Shown here: piece by piece, positions 35,286-43,937 of the stretch
Numbering within the stretch: the stretch's first letter is position 1
Layout of the letters: each line of letters starts with the position of its first letter
NCBI RefSeq assembly: GCF_001189295.1
Contig: NZ_CP012159.1
Location: 1,564,001-1,628,000, forward strand
Source: Chondromyces crocatus
Lineage (GTDB): Bacteria > Myxococcota_A > Polyangia > Polyangiales > Polyangiaceae
Direction: 5' to 3'
DNA: 64,000 nucleotides
Notes under the pieces: model-generated
What the model was told of the DNA's origin: nothing
What the model saw: only the letters and a program-made list of their open reading frames with translations
Database searches by the model: none
Position numbers and translations under genes: made by a program

Positions 35286-35326
35286 GCCTTCTGCACCCTT
35301 GCAGAAGAGGCCCGCTTGGTTACTAT
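35286..35326 (+). promoter_or_regulatory. inverted repeat overlapping a possible promoter for the RRM gene
   Basis: A perfect inverted repeat CTTCTGCA-ccct-TGCAGAAG (35288-35307) overlaps a possible -35 TTGCAG (35299-35304), with TACTAT (35321-35326) as -10 after a 16-base spacer. If real, it leaves an approximately 210-base leader before the RRM gene, as in cold-shock genes, and the palindrome could be an operator. The rest of the gap (35083-35285 and 35327-35540) shows no gene and no ribosome binding site close to the start. Confidence 0.3.
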
Positions 35327-35540
35327 GATCCAGGTCACGTACGTCACTGGGCACGACACGACGCTTCTCTCGTGGGGGATCGCCGCTTGATCGGGAACTG
35401 GGCGACGCAGCGTGTGGCGCATCAGGAGGCTTCTCTCCGGCGCCGTCCTCCTGTTCGGTCCTCGCGGCTCCATCGAACGGGAGGGCGTTACGGCGCGCAG
35501 GTAGCGCGCAAGCAGGTGGAGCCGCGGGACACTCGGTTCG

Positions 35541-36017
35541 ATGGGTACTCGTCTCTACGTCGGCAATCTCCCGTACTCTGCTACCAAGACCAGCCTGGGC
35601 GAAGCGTTCGCTGCCTCCGGTGAGGTGACTGATGTCCACATCGTCATGGATCGCGAGAGCGGCCAGTCGCGTGGCTTTGGGTTCGTGACGATGGGGAGCC
35701 CTGCTGAGGCGCAGCAGGCGATCGAGCAAATGAACGGCGCCCTCTTCGAGGGACGCCCGCTTCGCGTCAATGAGGCGGAGGAGCGGACGCCCCGAGGCGG
35801 TGGCGGCGGTGGCTACAGTGGCGGTGGCGGTGGCGGCGGCTACGGTGGCGGCGGCGGCGGCGGCTACGGTGGTGGCGGCGGCGGCGGCTACGGTGGCGGC
35901 GGCGGCGGCGGCGGCGGCGGTCGTGGTGGCCGTGGTGGCCGTGGCGGTGGCGGCGGTGGCTACGGCGGTGGTGGTGGTGGCCGTGGCGGCCGCGATCGCG
36001 ACCGCGATCGTTACTGA
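35541..36017 (+). CDS. RRM RNA-binding protein with glycine-rich tail
   Basis: The product has 158 residues. An RRM fold covers residues 1-80 with RNP2 LYVGNL (5-10) and RNP1 RGFGFVTM (about 44-51), followed by ALFEGRPLRVNEA. From about residue 85 the tail is nearly all glycine with regularly placed tyrosines (GGGYGG), then GRGG repeats and a charged DRDRDRY end. This arrangement matches the Rbp cold-induced RNA-binding proteins of cyanobacteria and myxobacteria. The tail is probably disordered and able to bind RNA or self-associate. Confidence 0.93.
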   Translation: MGTRLYVGNLPYSATKTSLGEAFAASGEVTDVHIVMDRESGQSRGFGFVTMGSPAEAQQAIEQMNGALFEGRPLRVNEAEERTPRGGGGGGYSGGGGGGGYGGGGGGGYGGGGGGGYGGGGGGGGGGRGGRGGRGGGGGGYGGGGGGRGGRDRDRDRY

Positions 36018-36916
36018 GCCAGCGTCCCCGCGGCTGGTCCGAGCTCCTCGATTCTCCGAACGTGGTCACGGCCACGTCGGTCGATCACTCCGTCGGCCAA
36101 TGAGTCGACCTGTCCGTGTTCTCACGAACTGCTGATGTCGACGACACGAGCCGCTCGGCGAGGTTCGCTGCGACGGGTCGCTCTGGCTCGTCGAACGCGA
36201 GTCCGATCGACCAGCGGACCTCGTGGCGTCGCGCCTGGCAAAGCCCAGGTCCAGGCGCACAGGTGCTGAACGGGGGGATCGATGTCACGCCGGGGTCGAC
36301 GAGGCCGATCATCCACGTCGGCGTGGTCGCTCCTGCCATCTCGGCCGAGCCCCTCGACCCCTCTCACCGAGCCCCGCGTGCAAGATCGCCCGCCTCGTTC
36401 ATGAACGGGCTGGACAGGATCTGCGGCTCACACGTTCACGCGAGGGCAAGCAAACCGCGAGGGCCAAGGGGGAGGTGACACGCGGGTGGGGCCAGACTTG
36501 CGGCCACTCACCACCGTGATGAGGGACCGCGCGGCCTGCTGGAGAGTGATCTGATCCCCTTCCCTTCGCGGTGCACGGCTGGATCGCGAGACCGACGAGA
36601 AAGGGGGTCACGAGGGGCGTCGAGCGCCGCCTTCAGCGCATGATCGACGCCGGCGATGAGAGGGCTGCTCGAGGAGGAACTCGCCCGCTCTGCGCGGCGG
36701 TCAGATGGGTGGTGAAGGTGCTCGCAGGGAGCCGTCGAGGGCGAGTCGACCCACGTGCATGCGACCAGCGTGGCGCGGCAAGGTAGCGAGGTCGACCATC
36801 ACGGCGTGCACGAGAAAGGGCGGCATCGATCGTCGTTCGATGAAATGTGCATCGGGGCTCGCTGTAGGTGCAGTGGCTCTGTCGATCTCACCGCCTCCTC
36901 TGCAATACTGCCGCCC
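36018..36916. other. long gap without a supported gene
   Basis: Several short open frames occur on both strands, but none has a recognisable domain, ribosome binding site or consistent third-position GC. I see no repeat, terminator with T-run or RNA gene. It should contain the promoter of the downstream kinase. Confidence 0.5.
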
Positions 36917-39900
36917 GTGCGTCCCGGGGATGTCGTCGCCGACCGTTTCGAGCTGGAGCAGCTCGCCGGTGCTGGCGGTATGGGCGCGGTCTACCGCGCT
37001 CGAGAGCGGTACAGCGGCCGGTTGGTGGCACTGAAGATCCTGCAACCCGGGCCACCGGAACATGCGGCGCGCTTCGCGCGCGAAGCCCAGGTGCTCGCCG
37101 AGCTCAGGCATCCAGGCATCGTCCGTTATGTGGCGCACGGCCTCACCGAGGGAGAGCTCCCCTTCCTCGCGATGGAGTGGCTCGACGGCGAGGACCTGGA
37201 GCGTCGGCTCGGGCGCGGGCAGCTGTCGGTCGCCGAGGCGATCGTGCTGGGTCGGCGCGTCGCCGAGGCGCTGGCGGAGGCGCACGCCCGTGGGGTCGTT
37301 CACCGCGACATCAAGCCCGGCAACCTGTTCCTCGTCGATGGGGATCCGGGGCGCGTGAAGATCCTGGACTTCGGCGTGGCGCACGTCGCGCACACGATGA
37401 TCTCGGTCACGGGGGGAGGAGGGCTCGTCGGGACGCTGGGCTACATGGCCCCGGAGCAAGCGCGCGGCTTCCGAGAGGTGGATGCGCGTGCGGACGTCTA
37501 CGGGCTCGGCTGTGTGCTGTTCGAGTGCCTGACGGGGCGTCGTCCCTTCGCGGGTGAGCACGTGATGGCGATCCTGGTGAAGGTGCTCATCGAAGAGCCG
37601 CCCCGCCCCAGCCACTTTCGAGACGACGTGCCGCTCTCGCTGGACGATCTCGTCTCCGCGATGCTGGCGAAGGACCCCGCCGATCGACCGGATGACGGCG
37701 CGCGGGTCGCGGCGCTGCTGGAGGAGGCGGGGGAGGGAACCCCATCACAGCGGCCTCGCTGGACGATCCAGCCTTCTCTCACGGCAGGTGAGCAGCGGTT
37801 CGTGAGCGTGATCGTGGTCGGCGCCGAAGGGTCTGCCGTCGAGCGCGCCGATCAGCGGACGTTGACCGAGCTTGAGGTGAACGCGCCCTTCGAGCGGCTC
37901 TGGGCGGCCGTTCAGCCCTTCGGTGCGCGGCTGGAGCGCGTCGCCGATCGGGGCGCCGTGGCGACGCTCTCGGGTGAGGGCAGCGCCACCGATCAGGCCA
38001 CGCGCGCGGCCCGCTGCGCGCTCGCCATGCGGGAGACCTTGCCGACGGCGCCGGTCGCCGTGGCGACGGGGCGGGGCGTGCTCGAAGGCGCCGTGCCGGT
38101 GGGCGAGGCGATCGATCGCGCTGTCGGGCTGCTACGTGCCCACGAGCGAGGGGCATCGAGTCGATCGCCGATGATCGCGCTGAGCGCGGTGCGCCTCGAC
38201 GAGGTCACCGCGGGCTTGCTCGACGCGCGCTTCGACGTCAGCACGGACGCGGCCGGGTTGATCCTGCGGGGGGTGCGAGAGGCGGAGCTCGAGGTCGGGC
38301 GCACCTTGCTCGGCAAGACGTTGCCGTGCGTCGGTCGAGAGCGGGACATCTCCGTGCTTCGCGGCTTCTACGAGGAGTGCGTGAGCGATCCTCGAGCGCG
38401 GGCCGTGCTGATCACGGCAGAGGCAGGGGTCGGAAAATCCCGCCTCGGGCAGGAGCTTCTCCGGGAGATCCGGCCCGATGACGCGGCTCCCCTGTCGACC
38501 ACGTCGGTCTCGGCGAACCGGCCACCTGGCAGTCCGGAGATCTGGATCGCGCGGGGAGACCCGATGAGTGCAGGCTCTCCGCTGGGGATGGCCGCGCAGA
38601 TCATCCAGCGTGCGGCCGGGTTGCGGGGGGGGGAGCCGCTCGCTGTGCGCTGTCAGCGCATCCGAGCGCGGGTGGCGCGCACGTTCTCTGGCGAGGAGGC
38701 GCAGCGGATCGCAGAGCTGCTCGGCGAGATCGCGGGGACCCCGTTCTCCGAGGAAGGTCGGCCTCACCTCGCAGCCGTCCGACGCGACGCGATGCTCCGT
38801 GCCGACCAGATGCGTCGGGCCTTCGAGGAGTTCATCGCGGCAGAGAGCGCGGCACAGCCCGTGGTGGTGGTGTTCGAGGATCTCCACTGGGGGGACCTGC
38901 CCTCGATCCAGCTGATCGCGGCGGCGCTGCGGCTCGCACGGGAGCGTCCGCTGTTCGTGCTCTGTCTCTCGCGGCCGGATGCTCACGCGCTTTTCCCTCG
39001 TCTGGTCGCCGATCTGATGGCGCAGGAGATCCGACTCGACGAGCTGTCGCGTCGCGCGAGCGTGCGTCTGGTGCGGCTCGCGCTGGGGGACGAGGTGCCC
39101 GAGGAGCTGGTGGACCGGTTGGTCAACCAGGCGGCAGGGAATGCGTTCTACCTCGAGGAGCTGATCCGCGCGGTGGCCGAGGGGCGGACGGGGGAGCTGC
39201 CTGCGACGGTGCTGGCGATGGTGCAAGCGCGCCTGTCCGAGCTGCCAGCGGAAGCGCGGCGGGTCATGCGCGCTGCGGCGGTGTTCGGGCAGGTCTTCTG
39301 GAAGGGTGGCGTTCGCGCGCTCCTCGGTGGGCGTGGCGCGGCGGCAGGGGTGGACGGTTGGCTCGCCTCGCTCAGCGAGCGCGAGCTGATCGCGCCGCAG
39401 CCTTCGAGCGCCTTTCAGGGGGAGGAGGAGTACCGGTTCCGGCATGGTCTCGTGCGCGAGGCGGCCTACCAGATGCTCACCGATCGCGACCGCAGCACGG
39501 GTCATCGGCTCGCCGGTGAGTGGCTCGTCGCTGCGGATGCGCACGATGCCATGGCGCTGGCCGAGCATTTCGAGCGTGGTGAAGAGCCGGCTCGTGCAGC
39601 AACCTTCTTCCTGCAAGCGGCAGAGCAGGCCATGCAGGCGAACGATCTGGATGCGGCGATCGCGCGTGCCGAGCGCTCGGTATCTTGCGGCGCCAGCAAG
39701 GAGCTTCGGGGGGCGGCGCGTCGGCTGCAAGCCGAGGCTCATCACTGGCGTGGTGACGTCAGCGAAGGGGGGCGATGCGGTGAAGAGGCGCGGCAGCTTC
39801 TGCCACGTGGTAGCTCTGCGTGGCTCAGCGCTGCTGCCGAGGCAGCTGCGTCGGCGCTGAGCCGCGGCGCTCGTGATGATCTGATCGCGATCGCCGAGGA

Positions 39901-40867
39901 TCTCCGCCGCGCCGTGCCCACGGAGCTGGAGGCGACGGATGTAGCGGTCCTGGCCCGGGTGGCGCAGATTCTCCTGCGGGCTGGGCTTGCCGACGCCGCC
40001 GCACCGCTGGTCGCGATGCTCGAAGCCGCGCCGCGTGAGGCGCATGCCGATCCGCACGTGGCCGGTCAGCTCGCGGCAGTGGTGGGCGTCCGGGCGTTGT
40101 TTGCAGGCGATGTCGCGGCGAGCGCCATGGCCTTCGCGGAGAGTTCTGCGCTGTTCGAGCAGGCGGGGGATACGCGCAATGCGATCACCACCCGGGTGAA
40201 CCACGCCGTCGCGCGCCTCTGCCTGGGAAGCTACCCGGAGGCCGAGGCAGAGCTGCGTCGCGCTCTCCCCGAAGGCGAGAGGATGGGGCTCTACCAGCTC
40301 GTGACCTGGATCAAGCACAACCTCGGCATCGCCCTGCTCCACCAGGGGGAACTTGCGGAAGCGAGGGCGCTGGAAGAGGAAGCGATCGAGGCTGGGCTCG
40401 TGCGCGGTCACGTCTGGACGGAGGTGGGGGCTCGCTGCACGTTGGCACTGGTGCTGCTGCGCCTCGGTGAGCTGGAGGAGGCGGAGCGGGAGGCGAAGCA
40501 CGCCGTGCAGGTCTGCGACGCGTCGCTTCCAGCGCGTTGCACCGCGCTTGCCGTGCTGGCGCAGACGAGGCTGTGGCAAGCGCGCGCGGGCGAAGCGCTG
40601 GGCCCCGCCACCGAGGCCATGCAGACGCTCACCGATCTCGGTGGGCTCGACGAGGGAGAAGCACTGGTCCGCCTGGTGTATGCGGAGGCGCAGCGAGCTT
40701 GTGGGCAAGAGCGGGCCGCGCTCGAGGCGATCTCGGCGGCGCGATGGCGGTTGCTGGAGCGAGCGGCGTTGATCGCGGACGAGACCTGGCGGCGCAGGTT
40801 CCTGGAAGCCGTGCCCGAGAACAACCGGACCATGGCGCTCTCGAAACGGTGGTTGGAGGCTGTCTGA
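36917..40867 (+). CDS. Ser/Thr kinase-cyclase-like-AAA-TPR regulator
   Basis: The start at GTG 36917 (MRPGDVVADRFELE) gives 1316 residues; an ATG 162 bases upstream adds residues without domain character. Residues 10-270 are a Hanks-type kinase: AGAGGMGAVYRA, Lys40, HRDIKPGN (Asp131), DFG 151-153, GYMAPEQARG. Residues about 290-460 resemble a degenerate class III nucleotide cyclase (EQRFVSVIVVG start) that lacks the metal-binding aspartates. From 471 (CVGRERDISVL) follows an AAA/STAND ATPase with P-loop AEAGVGKS (502-509) and Walker B VVVVFEDLHWGD. TPR-like repeats then run to the end. This architecture is typical of large myxobacterial signalling proteins. No transmembrane segment is present. 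Confidence 0.92.
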   Translation: MRPGDVVADRFELEQLAGAGGMGAVYRARERYSGRLVALKILQPGPPEHAARFAREAQVLAELRHPGIVRYVAHGLTEGELPFLAMEWLDGEDLERRLGRGQLSVAEAIVLGRRVAEALAEAHARGVVHRDIKPGNLFLVDGDPGRVKILDFGVAHVAHTMISVTGGGGLVGTLGYMAPEQARGFREVDARADVYGLGCVLFECLTGRRPFAGEHVMAILVKVLIEEPPRPSHFRDDVPLSLDDLVSAMLAKDPADRPDDGARVAALLEEAGEGTPSQRPRWTIQPSLTAGEQRFVSVIVVGAEGSAVERADQRTLTELEVNAPFERLWAAVQPFGARLERVADRGAVATLSGEGSATDQATRAARCALAMRETLPTAPVAVATGRGVLEGAVPVGEAIDRAVGLLRAHERGASSRSPMIALSAVRLDEVTAGLLDARFDVSTDAAGLILRGVREAELEVGRTLLGKTLPCVGRERDISVLRGFYEECVSDPRARAVLITAEAGVGKSRLGQELLREIRPDDAAPLSTTSVSANRPPGSPEIWIARGDPMSAGSPLGMAAQIIQRAAGLRGGEPLAVRCQRIRARVARTFSGEEAQRIAELLGEIAGTPFSEEGRPHLAAVRRDAMLRADQMRRAFEEFIAAESAAQPVVVVFEDLHWGDLPSIQLIAAALRLARERPLFVLCLSRPDAHALFPRLVADLMAQEIRLDELSRRASVRLVRLALGDEVPEELVDRLVNQAAGNAFYLEELIRAVAEGRTGELPATVLAMVQARLSELPAEARRVMRAAAVFGQVFWKGGVRALLGGRGAAAGVDGWLASLSERELIAPQPSSAFQGEEEYRFRHGLVREAAYQMLTDRDRSTGHRLAGEWLVAADAHDAMALAEHFERGEEPARAATFFLQAAEQAMQANDLDAAIARAERSVSCGASKELRGAARRLQAEAHHWRGDVSEGGRCGEEARQLLPRGSSAWLSAAAEAAASALSRGARDDLIAIAEDLRRAVPTELEATDVAVLARVAQILLRAGLADAAAPLVAMLEAAPREAHADPHVAGQLAAVVGVRALFAGDVAASAMAFAESSALFEQAGDTRNAITTRVNHAVARLCLGSYPEAEAELRRALPEGERMGLYQLVTWIKHNLGIALLHQGELAEARALEEEAIEAGLVRGHVWTEVGARCTLALVLLRLGELEEAEREAKHAVQVCDASLPARCTALAVLAQTRLWQARAGEALGPATEAMQTLTDLGGLDEGEALVRLVYAEAQRACGQERAALEAISAARWRLLERAALIADETWRRRFLEAVPENNRTMALSKRWLEAV

Positions 40868-40970
40868 GGCTTGCGCAGCGCATGCTGCGTCCTCGAGCAC
40901 CATGCCGTCGTCGGTGGCCTCGAAACCTCTGTGCTCAGGCTTCGCTGCAGCCGTCCCCGATGCGCGCGCG

Positions 40971-41909
40971 TCAGGACAGCGCTTCGCGTGCGCTGGACGC
41001 TGTGAGAGCCTGCTCGAGCCAGCGCCGCAGCGCTTCGAGGTCGGAACAGGCGTCGATACGTGCTTCGTCCGTGACTTCCAGGGGGATCTTCCGGCTCGTC
41101 AGCACGCAGCGAAGTGCTGCTCGGGCTTCCTGCTGCCTCCCCTCGACGCACCCTCGGGTGGCGCTCTGAGCGAGGAGCTGCTCCCGGAGTTCGCTGTTCG
41201 TTGCGAGGAGGACCTCCACGATGTGTCGTTGTCGCGCGGAGAGTTCTGGATCCTCCTCGGGTCTGGCCAGATCCAGCAGGAGTTCTTCGCGCACGCTCGT
41301 CGACATCGCCAGGTACTTTAGCATGGCGAGCACCCACTCCCGAGGTCGGCGCCGCACGACCCATCTTCCGAATTCGTCCAGCGCCTCTCCCGAGCGAGCG
41401 ATCAAGAAGGGGACCAGCTCGTCCTGCAGGGGGAGCTCGTTGGCGGCGATCCACAGGAAGTCCGTGCCGAAGGGATCGACGCGGTAACAACCCGGCCCCA
41501 GACGAGCCGGCACGTAGGCGCGACCGAGCCACTCCGGGAGATAGGGGGCGATGAGCCAGAGGGGCTCGTGACCCAACCAGGACGGGTTCTCCTGCTCGAC
41601 GCGCTGCACCTGTCTCATCTGCCGTCGCAGCAGGGCTCTCTCCACGGCCCTCCGGTCCAGCGTCTCGGCAGCCAGCTTCAGTTCGGTCAGGATCTCTTCG
41701 TGACGTCGCGCTTCCGGCCAAGGGGCAGGCAGGTGCGTCAAAAGCTCCGTCTGGTGCACGAAGAGCAAGCCGTCGCTCTGCATCTTGCCGAGCCTCAGCT
41801 CAGGGGACTCTTGCCAGGTGATCGCACCCCCCGTGATCTGCTCGGTCTCCTCGGTGAACGTCCGCTTCGCGAACAGGTCGGCCTGACCCATGAAAGGGCG
41901 CGGTACCAT
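40971..41909 (-). CDS. hypothetical protein, Rpn/PD-(D/E)XK-like family
   Basis: The product has 312 residues from ATG 41909 (MVPRPFMGQADLFAKRTF). It has no signal peptide. The N-terminal part (SPELRLGKMQSDGLLFV, RHEEILTELKLAAETLDRR) has the spaced acidic and lysine residues of PD-(D/E)XK-type domains, but this is a weak match. The C-terminal stretch EGRQQEARAALRCVLTSRKIPLEVTDEARIDACSDLEALRRWLEQAL has the pattern seen at the end of Rpn/DUF4351-type putative transposase-nuclease proteins, common in myxobacteria. No neighbouring gene supports a function. An open frame continues upstream without coding character. Confidence 0.65.
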   Translation of the reverse strand: MVPRPFMGQADLFAKRTFTEETEQITGGAITWQESPELRLGKMQSDGLLFVHQTELLTHLPAPWPEARRHEEILTELKLAAETLDRRAVERALLRRQMRQVQRVEQENPSWLGHEPLWLIAPYLPEWLGRAYVPARLGPGCYRVDPFGTDFLWIAANELPLQDELVPFLIARSGEALDEFGRWVVRRRPREWVLAMLKYLAMSTSVREELLLDLARPEEDPELSARQRHIVEVLLATNSELREQLLAQSATRGCVEGRQQEARAALRCVLTSRKIPLEVTDEARIDACSDLEALRRWLEQALTASSAREALS

Positions 41910-42085
41910 GACGAGCGTGCTCGGGACCAGCGGGATGAACAGGGGCGCCCCGAATGAGGACGCGCTGGGCGGAGCCGCGCGGCGCGCTGCGCGACCTGGT
42001 CGAAGGGGGCTTGAAGCGGGGGCGGTAGTTCTCGACGGATGCTGATCATCCGGACGCCTGCGCGGTCGTGCGGTGCCTCCGGACC

Positions 42086-43729
42086 TCAGCGGGGCTCGGG
42101 GTCCAGCTTGCGGAGCAGCTCGGGGCTGGGTCGGACGCGGTAGTAGAGGCTTCGCTTGGGCGCCTCGGCCATGATGCCTTCCCAGGTCCTTCGGCGTGGA
42201 CGCTTCATCTGATCGGCGAGACCCGCCGGAAAGCCGGTCACGGGGTCGCTCCACTCCACCAGGAGGGCATGCTGGTGAATCCGCTCGTCCCGCTTCAGTC
42301 CGTGGATGGCGACGATGTCACCGGGCTTGAAATCGTCGGCGCGTTCGGCGAGGAACTGGAAGAATTTCCTGCGCTCACCGAATGGGACACGCTCCTCTCG
42401 CTGGAAGCGCCGCACCTCGAAAAGATCAGGGCGAGTCGCTGCAAAATCTCCGAGCGGGAGGACGCCGCGTCGGTTGGGGATGCCCGTGTCGTCGAAGTCG
42501 AGCTGGCCTCGGACGCGCGCAGCCCGCATGCCTTGCCCTGTGAACCACGTGCCGGCGGCGCGCTCGTACGTATCGAGCACGAAGTCGACGCAGACCTGGG
42601 GGGGCCAGGGTTTGCCGGCAGGATCGAACACGGGATAGCTGACCTCATCGACACGGAAGCTGCTCAGTCCTCGCAGGTAGGCGCTCATCCAGACAGGCCG
42701 GAGCTGTCCATCGCGATCCGGCCCTTCTTCGCCCAGAGGACGATCGAAACGGTTTCCCTCTTCCACCAGAGCGTCGACGGTGGCGCGCATCTGCATGAGC
42801 GCGCGGCGTTTCCAGGCGGTGGCTCGTTGCGCTTCCGTCAGGAGGGCGCGCTGGTCCGCATCTCCGAGGACACAGTCGAGCCGTAGCGCTGCACCATCGG
42901 ATGCGAGCACGGCCTCCAGGTGGACAGGAGCGGCTTCGAGGGGGGGTTGTGGCGTGACGCGGAGCTCGACGACGAGCGCGTGTTCCGTACGGTGCAGCAC
43001 GCTGACCCGATCGAGCCCGATGTCCTCGGCGAGCGAGCGCAGATCGCGATGGAGCGGTGACCCCAGTCCGTCCTCGGTCAGGGCCAGCCGATCGCCAAAG
43101 AGGAGTTCGGCGCGTCGACCTGCGAGCGTGCCTTCTGCATGGCGGTACGTGGTGATGGTGCGCGGGGTCCGACCCTCGACGACACGGCGGAGCCGGTGCT
43201 TGTGCTTGCCGCGAAGCAGCCAGACTTCGGGCTCGTCGAACAGCTCGGGGAGACTCAAGGCGGTGACCATCGCCAGGGCATCCTGTGGTTCGCTCGTGTA
43301 GACGTAGCCGTCCCGCAGCAGGAGGGCCCGGAGACCCGCAGGGTCCCCGCGATGCCTGGATTTCAGCAGCGTCACGCGCTTGCCTCGCGGAGAACCCTCG
43401 AAGGCTCGTCGCGACGCCTGCTGTGCGGGCGTGAGCACCTCGTCGGGCGTCGGTCGAGGCTCTCGAACCAGGACCAGGGGTTCTCCGCGCGCCGTGCCGA
43501 GGATGGTGGTGCGTCGTTCCTCGAACGCCGGGGCGCCCCCCTGGTCGGGTTCACTGCGGACCGAAGCGGCGCGAGCACGGCAGAGCGAGAAGGCGACGTC
43601 GGCAGGGGCGACGTCGGCGATGCCGGGCCGAGCGACGGCGGTGGGGGGGATGGAGTGGCTCGGGTCCGAGCAGCCGGTGACTCCCCCGAGGAGCGCGAAA
43701 AGCAGAGAAACGGAGCGGGCGGTCCTCAT
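42086..43729 (-). CDS. hypothetical lipoprotein with possible NlpC/P60-like C-terminal domain
   Basis: The product has 547 residues, beginning MRTARSVSLLFALLGGVTGCS (lipobox VTGC). Residues about 90-330 have no recognised domain. The C-terminal part contains WPPQVCVDFVLDTYERAAGTWF and, about 115 residues on, FKPGDIVAIHGL and HQHALLVEWSDPVTG. A cysteine at the start of a helix and a later histidine on a strand suggest a papain/NlpC-type fold (DUF1175-like). That is inference, not a family match. The divergent neighbour is glmS, with 208 bases between the two starts. Confidence 0.7.
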   Translation of the reverse strand: MRTARSVSLLFALLGGVTGCSDPSHSIPPTAVARPGIADVAPADVAFSLCRARAASVRSEPDQGGAPAFEERRTTILGTARGEPLVLVREPRPTPDEVLTPAQQASRRAFEGSPRGKRVTLLKSRHRGDPAGLRALLLRDGYVYTSEPQDALAMVTALSLPELFDEPEVWLLRGKHKHRLRRVVEGRTPRTITTYRHAEGTLAGRRAELLFGDRLALTEDGLGSPLHRDLRSLAEDIGLDRVSVLHRTEHALVVELRVTPQPPLEAAPVHLEAVLASDGAALRLDCVLGDADQRALLTEAQRATAWKRRALMQMRATVDALVEEGNRFDRPLGEEGPDRDGQLRPVWMSAYLRGLSSFRVDEVSYPVFDPAGKPWPPQVCVDFVLDTYERAAGTWFTGQGMRAARVRGQLDFDDTGIPNRRGVLPLGDFAATRPDLFEVRRFQREERVPFGERRKFFQFLAERADDFKPGDIVAIHGLKRDERIHQHALLVEWSDPVTGFPAGLADQMKRPRRRTWEGIMAEAPKRSLYYRVRPSPELLRKLDPEPR

Positions 43730-43937
43730 AGGAGATGCCTGGTGCAAGGGGAAGCGGTGCAGAACGAGACACGGAGTGGCTCCGCGTGACATCTCATCAA
43801 CGCCCGGAACGGGGGACCCTCATCCACGACCGGCGAGGGGGCGCTCGAGAAGAGATTTCCTTTCCGCCCCGCCCCGGCGCAGTAACCTTGGAGTCTTAGG
43901 CGGCGGGCAGCTCCGCAGGCCAGAGGTGAGGCAGCTC

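Noticed and set aside
36116-36786. Short open frames between the RRM gene and the large kinase
   Set aside because: No ribosome binding site, domain or coding bias; they overlap each other on both strands.
43380-43937. Upstream extension of the glmS frame
   Set aside because: GlmS must begin with Met-Cys for its N-terminal nucleophile, which fixes the start at 43938.
43730-43937. glmS ribozyme or riboswitch upstream of glmS
   Set aside because: The 208 bases show no recognisable ribozyme core and this element is essentially confined to Firmicutes relatives.
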